Below, one piece after another: positions 53,396 to 60,501 of a DNA stretch of 64,000 nt (positions within the stretch are counted from its first letter, which is position 1; each line of letters begins with the position of its first letter). The position numbers were made by a program, and so were the translations under genes. Under the pieces are notes generated by a model, which saw only the letters and a list, made by a program, of their open reading frames with translations, did not search any database and was not told where the DNA came from. Source of the stretch: Paenibacillus sp. NFR01 (GTDB lineage Bacteria; Bacillota; Bacilli; Paenibacillales; Paenibacillaceae); assembly GCF_900111565.1 (NCBI RefSeq), contig NZ_FOIK01000002.1:682001-746000 (forward strand), in the 5' to 3' direction.

Positions 53396-54403
53396 TCAGA
53401 CGACCTCGCTTTGCATCAGCAATCCGTTCCAGGCCGGAACGGGCCTCAGCACCATTTGCAGGGCGCGGAACACGTTGGCTTCCGTATACGCATCCTGCCG
53501 CCCCCGGCCCAAATGCTCGCCGAGCAGACGCAAACCGGCATACCGGGTAGCGGCGCCATATAGGGCGATAAATCGTTCCTCCGGAATTTCAAACCCGAAA
53601 ACGCTCAAATAATTGCGGTAAGCCAGCGCATCTTTCAGACCGGAGCAGTGCAGCGGCAGGTCCAGAAACAGCGATCCGTAACGGGCATCCTCCCAATCCG
53701 CAAAATACACTTCGCCCTGATCGTCCGTCAGCACGCCTTCCGGGTTAAGGCTATGATGAATCATCGTATAGGTATCCACCGCTGCGAGGCAGGCTGCCAT
53801 TTCGGCGGCAATGCCCTCCGCGGCGTCTTCCACCCGGGCCAGCGTTTCTTCCCCGTATCTCGTCATCCGCCCGGCAAAATCCGGCTCCCGGTGCGCTGCC
53901 TCCCAAGCCTCCCGCCATCCTTGTTCCACGGTTCCTGCGATATACGTAAGGTCGGCTTTCGGCAGCCAGGGCAGATCCTGTAGGCAGCCCAGGTTGGCGA
54001 CATGGATGTAAGCCAGAGCCTGCAGCCGCTTCTCCTTAACCTTTGTCGGATCAAGCAGCGCCGGATCGGCTCCATGAGCAACATCCTGAACGACGAGCAG
54101 GCTACGCTCCTTGCTGAGCGGGCAATTCGACAAGCTGTAAGGGACATTGGCCGCCTGGGAATACAGCCGCGACAGTGCAGAACGTTCAATAAAGGTTGCC
54201 TGCTTGGACAATAAAGTAATCTCCCGGTCCGGTTGTCCATCCGGGCCTTCCGTTTCCGCCGCCATCCTCAGCTTTACCTTATGGGCATAAGCAAACCGGC
54301 CGGTCCCGGGAATGCTCACCACCTCCGTCACCTCGGCTTCAGGCGATACAAAGCAATACACCGTGTCTTTCAATAATCCAATAAGTTTGACATCATTGTT
54401 CAT
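53396..54403 (-). CDS. Aminoglycoside-phosphotransferase-fold (APH) kinase-like protein
   Basis: A 335-residue protein of the APH/choline-kinase fold. The catalytic-loop equivalent is MIHHSLNPEGVLTDDQG and the DFG equivalent is YFADWEDARYG; an N-lobe glycine-rich stretch is IPGTGRFAYAHKVKL. The canonical HxD is altered to HHSLN, so catalytic activity is uncertain. The resemblance is to spore-coat or antibiotic kinase-like proteins of Bacilli. The ATG at 54403 follows AAGGA; the open frame extends to 54424. It stands alone in minus orientation between the coiled-coil gene and a nitrilase. Confidence 0.7.
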   Translation of the reverse strand: MNNDVKLIGLLKDTVYCFVSPEAEVTEVVSIPGTGRFAYAHKVKLRMAAETEGPDGQPDREITLLSKQATFIERSALSRLYSQAANVPYSLSNCPLSKERSLLVVQDVAHGADPALLDPTKVKEKRLQALAYIHVANLGCLQDLPWLPKADLTYIAGTVEQGWREAWEAAHREPDFAGRMTRYGEETLARVEDAAEGIAAEMAACLAAVDTYTMIHHSLNPEGVLTDDQGEVYFADWEDARYGSLFLDLPLHCSGLKDALAYRNYLSVFGFEIPEERFIALYGAATRYAGLRLLGEHLGRGRQDAYTEANVFRALQMVLRPVPAWNGLLMQSEVV

Positions 54404-54550
54404 ACGGCGATCTTCCTTATCCATTTATCGAACTGGCAGCGTGAACACGCGTTTTCCGGACAACATAGGAAAATTATACCACGCCGATTGCCGGGCGATT
54501 AGGAAAAATGCCGCAGAAATCGGGTAGTTTTACAAAATTTCTTGCGCATT

Positions 54551-55318
54551 TCAAGTTAAATCGGCATATAAAATGCTTTCGTCCCCGTTTACGGTCTCCG
54601 CTTCAAGGTTGCCGTCCGCATTAAACCAATATCCGCCCCCGGGAAAATCTTCGTCGACCGTGCGGCCCGCTTGCGTGGCTACAGCTATCGGGATTCGCAG
54701 CTCTGCCGCGTACACTCCCAACTGATCGATGCATTTGCCGCGCCACCAGTTGAAGCCCGAGGACCAGTCCCGGGTCTCCTGTGCCCCGTACAGTCCGGGG
54801 GCCGCGAGTTCAAATACGACTTCCGCCCCTTGGGCCGCATGTTCCTTGAAAATATCCCGGTCATCGATGTCCGCACATACAGCCAACCCGAAGGTCAGTC
54901 CGGAAACGCTGAATACCGGCAGACGGTCGCCGGGCGCAAACCACGCCTCCTCGCCGTCTTTAATGGTCTTCTTCCGGTAAGTACCCAGCAGGCTGCCGTG
55001 ATCTGCAACGAATTGCGTGATGAACGGCTTGCCCGCCGGATTGTGCTCCACCAGGCCGGCGATCAGGCAGACGCCGTAACGTCCGCTGATCTCCACAGCT
55101 TCAAGAATCGCCGGATGCTCCATGCCGATCACGGCCTCCGGATATTTGCCGGGATCGATATACCCTGTAATATTCATTTCCGGGAAGCAGACGATTCCGG
55201 CCTCCTGACTGCTGCTTTCCGCCACGAAGCGTTCCATCGCCTTCAAATTTTGCGCGATAGCGGCTTTTTCGCTTCTCATCTGAACCAGAGCAATACGGTA
55301 AGTTTGTCTTTCATCCAT
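54551..55318 (-). CDS. Carbon-nitrogen hydrolase (nitrilase superfamily)
   Basis: A 255-residue enzyme with the nitrilase Glu-Lys-Cys triad visible: E47 in CFPEMNITGY, K116/117 in GTYRKKTI and C148 in AVCADIDD. It should hydrolyse an amide or nitrile bond of a small molecule; the family includes omega-amidases, NAD synthetase-type and N-carbamoylputrescine amidases. The Cys motif VCADID differs from the common xCYD motif, so the substrate cannot be assigned. No signal peptide. It is a single gene. Confidence 0.87.
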   Translation of the reverse strand: MDERQTYRIALVQMRSEKAAIAQNLKAMERFVAESSSQEAGIVCFPEMNITGYIDPGKYPEAVIGMEHPAILEAVEISGRYGVCLIAGLVEHNPAGKPFITQFVADHGSLLGTYRKKTIKDGEEAWFAPGDRLPVFSVSGLTFGLAVCADIDDRDIFKEHAAQGAEVVFELAAPGLYGAQETRDWSSGFNWWRGKCIDQLGVYAAELRIPIAVATQAGRTVDEDFPGGGYWFNADGNLEAETVNGDESILYADLT

Positions 55319-55539
55319 TTGCTAACCCCCTCCAGGTTTCTTCATAAATTAACGCCGAAGCTCCGGGCATCGGCAAATCGTTGGATACCTGCCATGTAAT
55401 AATAACAAGATCCGAATCTGATTTTTGGGAAAGTTTTACTATAATTATAAGGGTACATCCGTTTGCGAAAAGTAAAAAGGGACGCCGCGAGGCGTCCTTT
55501 TTGTTGTTATTACGGAAAAAGAGCGGGGACCGTCCCCGC

Positions 55540-55890
55540 TTATTCCGCCTGTTCCGGCTGCCCGGCCGGCAGTGTGTGCGGTCCCGAAGCGGCGTACGCC
55601 TGGAGCACGGACTCCAGCAGCCCGGGAAAACGCGCCTCCAAATCTTCGGTGCGCAAAGAGATGAGCCGCTGCGTGCCTTGAGCGCGGGTATAGACGACGC
55701 CCGATTCGCGCAGGGTGCGCAAATGATGGGACATGGTCGATTTGGCGAGGCCCGCATTAAAGCTGCTGCAGGATTGCTCGCCGGAATCCCGGATTTCGGA
55801 TACGACATATAAACGAACAGGATCGCTCAGTGCGTAAAGCACGGAGGACAGCTGAATGTCCTTGCGGTCCGGATGATAAAGCATTTTCAT
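55540..55890 (-). CDS. ArsR-family (SmtB/ArsR) helix-turn-helix repressor
   Basis: A 116-residue winged-helix regulator (VLYALSDPVRLYVVSEI, NAGLAKSTMSHHLRTLRESG, GVVYTRAQGTQRLISLR). There are only scattered cysteines and no CVC or H-x-H metal motif, so it is more like the non-metal MFS-linked ArsR proteins. The ATG at 55890 follows AGGGG by 9 nt; a longer frame to 55980 lacks a ribosome site and runs over the promoter of the divergent gene. It probably represses the divergent MFS exporter. Confidence 0.9.
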   Translation of the reverse strand: MKMLYHPDRKDIQLSSVLYALSDPVRLYVVSEIRDSGEQSCSSFNAGLAKSTMSHHLRTLRESGVVYTRAQGTQRLISLRTEDLEARFPGLLESVLQAYAASGPHTLPAGQPEQAE

Positions 55891-55947
55891 GCGTTGACGC
55901 CCCTTCGCTGTGCAAAATGGCCTGGAATAGCTTATGGAATATCCTAA

Positions 55948-56000
55948 TTGCATTTTACAGCAACGCATGCTATATTTCAATTGTTCGCAAGTAATCGAAC
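55948..56000 (+). promoter_or_regulatory. MFS promoter and ArsR-type operator
   Basis: TTGCAT (55948-55953), 17 nt, TATATT (55971-55976). Directly downstream is GTTCG-N8-CGAAC (55983-56000), placed so that binding would block initiation. Confidence 0.65.
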
Positions 56001-56027
56001 TTTAAAACAATAGAAGGAGTGGCTTTC

Positions 56028-57422
56028 ATGGACTCATTGCAACATACATCGGCGGCTGAACCGCCTTGCGCCGAGCCGGCGGAACCCGCTCTTGCCCATG
56101 AAGGGCTTTTGACCGTTCTGTTGAGCATCGCTGTTGTACTCGTACTGATGAACACAGCGATGTTCAACCTGGCGCTGCCCGACGTCTCTGCGCGTTTCGG
56201 CATCAGCGCCGCTTCGGCTTCCTGGATCGTCACCGGGTACTCGATCGTCTTCTCGCTGGCTTCCATCACGTTCAGCCGGCTGTCCGATTTTTTGCCGATC
56301 CGCAGGCTGCTGGTTACGGGGCTCCTTGCGCTTGGCCTGGCGGCCGTCGCCGGTTTCTTCAGTACCAGCTTTCTCTATCTGCTGGTGGTGCGCATCGTGC
56401 AGGCCAGTGGAGCGGGCGCGATTATCTCGCTATCGATCATCTTGTTCACCCGCTATATCCCGCTCTCGCGCCGCGGCAAAGCGATGGCTGCGATCACTTC
56501 GTCCGTAGCGCTTGGCCTCGGGCTTGGACCGGTCGCCGGCGGGGCGATCGTCGAATACCTCGGCTGGCGCCTGCTGTTTGCCGTAACGGCTGCGGTTCTG
56601 CTGCTGGTGCCGTTATTTGTCCGGCTGCTGCCGAGGGAGACGACCGGCAAAGGCAGCTTTGACGCACTAGGCGGACTCTATATCGGCGTCGGGACCACCT
56701 GCCTGCTGCTGTTCCTGACCAACAACAACTGGTATGCCCTGGCGGCCGGCCTGCTTGCCTTTGCGCTGTTCGTCCGGCATATCCGCGTGACTCGGGATCC
56801 GTTTGTGCTGCCGGTTCTCTTCCGCAACCGACCCTATCTCGTGTTATCGCTAATCGGTATTGCTTCCTACATGTGCAGCTTCTCGACCTTGTTCCTGCTG
56901 CCGCAGATTTTAACGCATCATTTCGGCTTCAGCGCCAGCCATGCCGGGCTGATCATCTTTCCGGGCTCGCTGCTGTCGATCATCGTCTCCCGGATGATTG
57001 GGCAGACGATTGACCGCTACGGCAACGGGATACTGCTCCGGTATGCCCCGCTGCTGGTGTTTGCGGCGACCGTGCTGTTCGCCGTCTTTACCAGCCGCTC
57101 CTGGCTCGGCATCCTGTTTGTCAATATGGCCATGAGCTTGTCCTTCAGCATGCTGTCCAGCAGCGTATCCAATGAAATCTCCCGTCTTCTGCCGGATCCG
57201 CAGATCGGCTCCGGCATCGGGCTGTTTCAGCTGCTGCAGTTTTTCAGCGGCGCCTTCAGCGTGGCACTCGCCGCCAGCGCCATGAAATGGCAAAGCGGTC
57301 TCCCGCTGGCTGCGGCATACACCAACATTTATTGGGGCCTGTCGATGGCCGCAGTCATTGCCATCCTCTCAGCATTTATATACCGCCGGAGCAGCGGCAG
57401 CCGCCGTCTGGCCGAAACCTAA
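56028..57422 (+). CDS. MFS exporter, TetA(L)/QacA-like
   Basis: A 464-residue transporter with about 14 segments (first ones LLTVLLSIAVVLVLMNTAMF, WIVTGYSIVFSLASITFSRL). Conserved motifs are DFLPIRRLL (motif A-like), LGLGLGPVAGGAI (motif C) and MNTAMFNLALP in helix 1. A GTG at 56019 is in frame, but the ATG at 56028 lies 8 nt after AGAAGGAG. It is divergent from the ArsR gene with an operator between; likely substrates are drugs, but this is not proven. The terminator at 57440 follows. Confidence 0.9.
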   Translation: MDSLQHTSAAEPPCAEPAEPALAHEGLLTVLLSIAVVLVLMNTAMFNLALPDVSARFGISAASASWIVTGYSIVFSLASITFSRLSDFLPIRRLLVTGLLALGLAAVAGFFSTSFLYLLVVRIVQASGAGAIISLSIILFTRYIPLSRRGKAMAAITSSVALGLGLGPVAGGAIVEYLGWRLLFAVTAAVLLLVPLFVRLLPRETTGKGSFDALGGLYIGVGTTCLLLFLTNNNWYALAAGLLAFALFVRHIRVTRDPFVLPVLFRNRPYLVLSLIGIASYMCSFSTLFLLPQILTHHFGFSASHAGLIIFPGSLLSIIVSRMIGQTIDRYGNGILLRYAPLLVFAATVLFAVFTSRSWLGILFVNMAMSLSFSMLSSSVSNEISRLLPDPQIGSGIGLFQLLQFFSGAFSVALAASAMKWQSGLPLAAAYTNIYWGLSMAAVIAILSAFIYRRSSGSRRLAET

Positions 57423-57439
57423 ACGCAGCAACAAAAAGG

Positions 57440-57493
57440 AACCGCCCGCGGGATGACAACAGCTTGTGCTGTTATCCCGCGGGCGGTTTTTAG
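57440..57493 (+). terminator. Terminator of the MFS exporter
   Basis: GAACCGCCCGCGGGAT and ATCCCGCGGGCGGTTTTT arms with an inner AACAGC/GCTGTT stem; one of the strongest hairpins in the window. Confidence 0.93.
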
Positions 57494-57543
57494 AATGCAC
57501 CGTTTATTGAATTGAACATTCCACGGCTTGCCCGATCAGCCGC

Positions 57544-57724
57544 CTACCGTTCCTTCACCGGTTCCAGCAGCTGCAAATGGTACGGATTTCCGCCGCCGTC
57601 CGGCCGGTCATTGCGGATATGCGATCGCTGATCACGGCTTTGATCTCCTTGAGCGAAATCCCCATTTTGTGCAGGCCCGACAATCCGAATCGCAGATTGT
57701 GCTGATATGGATTGGTCCGTTCAT
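57544..57724 (-). pseudogene. Frameshifted small gene, unknown
   Basis: On the minus strand an ATG at 57724 follows AAAGGGGAATCCGG, but its frame fails after 29 codons. A second frame reads NPYQHNLRFGLSGLHKMGIS, then LKEIKAVISDRISAMTGRTA, and a third reads NPYHLQLLEPVKER before a stop at 57544. Joined, they give one plausible small protein of about 60 residues interrupted by two frameshifts. It may be a decayed gene or contain sequencing errors. I recognise no family. Confidence 0.4.
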
Positions 57725-57804
57725 CCGGATTCCCCTTTCCGAGCTCTAAGGGTATTGTAGCACTTGACGCAGCGGCAACTTCAAGCCCTTCTTGTCTCTT
57801 TTTT

Positions 57805-57856
57805 CACGCAAAAAAGAGCGGCTCCGGCAGCCACATTTAGGGCCGGGAACCACTCT
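57805..57856 (-). terminator. Terminator of the cystine symporter gene
   Basis: Minus-strand AAGAGTGGTTCCCGGC pairs (with G-U pairs) with GCCGGAGCCGCTCTT, followed by TTTTTT. Confidence 0.7.
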
Positions 57857-57887
57857 TCCGGGATTGCTGCAATTTTATCGGCGGTGC

Positions 57888-59255
57888 TTAACCTACGTTC
57901 AGCAAAATCTCGTCTTCGCTTTCGCTGCTGTTGAACGCCTCGCGGTCGAATTCGCCTTCCGATTTGGCGACAAGCAGCGCGGTTACGGCGGTGCCGGTCG
58001 CATTGATGGCCGTCCGGCCCATATCGATCAGCGCCTCGACGCCGGCGACAATGGCGATGCCCTCCAGCGGCAGACCGAGCGCGGTCAACACAACGGTCGT
58101 GGAGATTACCGCAGGTCCAGGTACGCCGGCCACTCCGATGGAGGAAATGATGCTGACCAGCACCAGCGTCACATAGTCGGTAGCGTTCAGGTCAATACCG
58201 AACACTTGGGCGGTGAATACCGCAACGATTGCCGGCCATACGCCGCCGCAGCCGTTGAAATTGACCGAAGCGCCGAGCGGGGCGACGAAGCTGGCGATTT
58301 TCGGCGAGACATGCAGCCGCTTCGTGATAACCTCCAGATTTACCGGCAGCGTGGCATAGCTGCTCCGCGTCGTAAACGCGACCGTGATGGTGGGGTACAC
58401 CTTGCGGAAGAAGCGCAGCGGGTTGACTTTGGCCACCAGCAGTACCAGTCCGCCGAAGACAAGCACAAAATGCAGAATCAGCGCCGTGTAGGAAGCGAGG
58501 ATGACATTCCCCAGCTCCTCCAGCGTTCCCCAGCCGTACCGCGCCGTAATGCCGGCTATCAGGGCGAACACCCCATATGGCGTAAGGCGGATCACGAATT
58601 TCACGACCTGATGCAGCACCTGCGTGAGCGATTCGATCAAATCGCGGACAGGTTTAACCGCCTCCGGCTTTTTCGCGCCCACTTTCAGAATGGCAACGGC
58701 CAGGAAAATCGCAAAAATCAGAACCGGCACCACCTTACCCTCCGCAGCTTCATTGAACGGATTGGAAGGCACGAGATCCAGAATAACCTGGGAAAAGGTT
58801 GGAATTTCGCGTGCAGTAAAGTCGGCGGGAACCGCCTGCTGAATACCGTGGCCGGGATTGAAAAGCAGCGCCACGCTGAGGCCGATGACGGAAGCGATGC
58901 CGGTCGTTCCCAGAAACCAGGCAAAGGTTTTGGTGCCGATTTTGCGTAAGTATTCCAGGCTCGACAGCGAAGAAATGCTGTTTAGGACAAGAATGAAGAC
59001 AAGCGGGATGACCAGCATCCGGATCAGGCTGACATAGATGCTCCCAAAGGTCGTAATGGCCTGCGTCTGAAGCTCGAACGTTTGAAAAAAGATGCCTGCG
59101 AGCAGACCGATACCGAGTCCGATCAGCACCCGTGTACCGAATCCGACCCGTTTGCGGGCCAGCCCGTAAAGCAGCGCGAAGACAAAGACGGATACCGTGA
59201 AGCCATACCAGTTGGTCTCGATGGCGGACAATAAATTGTTGTCGATATTGTTCAT
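57888..59255 (-). CDS. tcyP: L-cystine:cation symporter, TcyP type (DAACS family)
   Basis: A 455-residue transporter of the dicarboxylate/amino acid:cation symporter family with about eight segments plus two re-entrant hairpins. Family motifs are AFTTRSSYATLPVNLE (first hairpin serine-rich motif), SFVAPLGASVNFNGCGG (NxxG region), AGVPGPAVISTTVV and the ligand-binding helix EALIDMGRTAINATG. These are the TcyP/YhcL pattern rather than the glutamate GltP pattern, so cystine is the best guess. The promoter is on the minus strand at 59306-59334. The gene is single. Confidence 0.9.
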   Translation of the reverse strand: MNNIDNNLLSAIETNWYGFTVSVFVFALLYGLARKRVGFGTRVLIGLGIGLLAGIFFQTFELQTQAITTFGSIYVSLIRMLVIPLVFILVLNSISSLSSLEYLRKIGTKTFAWFLGTTGIASVIGLSVALLFNPGHGIQQAVPADFTAREIPTFSQVILDLVPSNPFNEAAEGKVVPVLIFAIFLAVAILKVGAKKPEAVKPVRDLIESLTQVLHQVVKFVIRLTPYGVFALIAGITARYGWGTLEELGNVILASYTALILHFVLVFGGLVLLVAKVNPLRFFRKVYPTITVAFTTRSSYATLPVNLEVITKRLHVSPKIASFVAPLGASVNFNGCGGVWPAIVAVFTAQVFGIDLNATDYVTLVLVSIISSIGVAGVPGPAVISTTVVLTALGLPLEGIAIVAGVEALIDMGRTAINATGTAVTALLVAKSEGEFDREAFNSSESEDEILLNVG

Positions 59256-59305
59256 TTCTGTGAAATACCCCCTATGCCTACTTTTTCGATGCGAATAATG
59301 TGACC

Positions 59306-59334
59306 AATGTACAGGGAATATTTAGCTTTGTCAA
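59306..59334 (-). promoter_or_regulatory. Predicted tcyP promoter
   Basis: Minus-strand TTGACA (59334-59329), 17 nt, TACATT (59311-59306). Upstream, GGAATTA (about 59362-59368) resembles the conserved 3' half of the Bacillus CymR box; the other half is weak. Confidence 0.6.
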
Positions 59335-59406
59335 TGGCGTATTTTCAGGGAAAAATCTCTGTTTCATCTTAATTCCTATAAAACTTATCTGAATTATATT
59401 TTTTAG

Positions 59407-59435
59407 TTGACACCCTATGTTAACCTGGGTAATAT
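59407..59435 (+). promoter_or_regulatory. Promoter for the Ala-rich protein gene, with a 230-nt leader
   Basis: TTGACA (59407-59412), 17 nt, TAATAT (59430-59435). The leader to 59673 has no gene; near its 3' end, around 59620-59648, CCCG-GAT-GCGT-GAAG-ACGC-CGGG folds into a stable hairpin ending just before the ribosome site. Confidence 0.65.
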
Positions 59436-59673
59436 GAAGCTTAACCGCAAAACATTTCGAATCCACTGGACCGCCGGAGATTCAACATTAGGGACAATTT
59501 ACGTACCTGAAGTTGGATCTTTTTTTGTTGTCCGAATTTCAGGAGGGATGCCCCGATAAGCAATGAACCAGTCTTCTTTTGCTGCTTCGCCAAGTTCCGA
59601 AACTCCACAACGACAGCTTAGCCCGGATGCGTGAAGACGCCGGGGGGCCAACAGAAAAGGATGGGATGTACTC

Positions 59674-60372
59674 ATGAAAAAATGGACGTTTTCCATTGCT
59701 GCGGGGGCGATCGTTTTCGCAGGACTCACGTATGTAGCGGTGACGACGGGCGGCAGCGCGTCCGGCACCGAAGCTCTTTCGGGCCAGGTTGCGGCGGCCG
59801 CTGCAGCCGCAACGGCCAGCACGGTCGCCGCGGCAGCGCCGGTGACCGCTGAAGCGGCACCGGCTGTGCAAGCCGCCGTGCCGGAGGCCACCGCTGCGCC
59901 AGAGGCGGCGCAGCCGGAAACGGCGGCCGTGGCGGCGGCAGAGCCTGCCGCTTCGGCCGCACCTGAAGCCGCCGCGGTCACGGCGGCTGGGGAGGCTGCT
60001 CCGGCGGCGAGCCAGCCGGAGCCAACCGCGGCGCCGAAGGCGGCCGCCAGCGAGGCGAAGAGCAGCGCCGCCTCGCCGAAAGTTGCCGCGGCTGCGCAGG
60101 CGGCAAAGCCGCAGGCGACGGCTGCGCAGGCGCCAGTGAAGGCGGCGGTGACTACGGCTTCGGCAGCCGCTACAGCGGCGCCGAAGAGCGAAACGCCTAG
60201 CCAGCCGAAAGCGACAGCCGCGCCGGCTGCGACGGCCAAAGCCGTCACCTTTACAACGACCGAAGTTGTAAAGGCGAAGGCAACCGCAGCCCCGGCGGCG
60301 GCAAGCGTATCCGCGCCGGCACAGTCCAATCCGACGCCGGCTTCCAGCGCCGAAGAGGATTGCCCGGAATAA
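59674..60372 (+). CDS. Ala/Pro-rich low-complexity exported or anchored protein
   Basis: A 232-residue protein. The N-terminus MKKWTFSIAAGAIVFAGLTYVA is a signal peptide or membrane anchor. The rest is roughly half alanine with Pro, Thr, Glu, Lys and Val in short irregular repeats (AAAPVTAEAAPAVQAA, AAAPKSETPSQPKATA), ending in SSAEEDCPE. There is no globular domain. It resembles wall-spanning spacer sequences. Coding is supported by the promoter, a GGATGGGATG ribosome region and a terminator after the stop, not by homology; the GC bias opens frames on the other strand too. Confidence 0.6.
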   Translation: MKKWTFSIAAGAIVFAGLTYVAVTTGGSASGTEALSGQVAAAAAAATASTVAAAAPVTAEAAPAVQAAVPEATAAPEAAQPETAAVAAAEPAASAAPEAAAVTAAGEAAPAASQPEPTAAPKAAASEAKSSAASPKVAAAAQAAKPQATAAQAPVKAAVTTASAAATAAPKSETPSQPKATAAPAATAKAVTFTTTEVVKAKATAAPAAASVSAPAQSNPTPASSAEEDCPE

Positions 60373-60431
60373 ACTCTTCCCCGATTGGCCGATGATGCCG
60401 ATGATGCCATGATCCGAATCCCTTCCTATTC

Positions 60432-60460
60432 GGCGGCTCCAGCGAGCCGCTGCCTTTTTC
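60432..60460 (+). terminator. Terminator after the Ala-rich gene
   Basis: GCGGCT-CCAGCG-AGCCGC followed by TGCCTTTTTC. Confidence 0.75.
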
Positions 60461-60501
60461 TTTCCTGATCTTATTCCATCCTATAAACCGAGGTGTAGTT
60501 G

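Noticed and set aside
53304..53400. Open frame after the APH gene (ends VTVLPEGNPQGAG, DAPPADPGNKR)
   Set aside because: Looks codon-like but has no in-frame start near a ribosome site; possibly a remnant or C-terminal frameshift tail.
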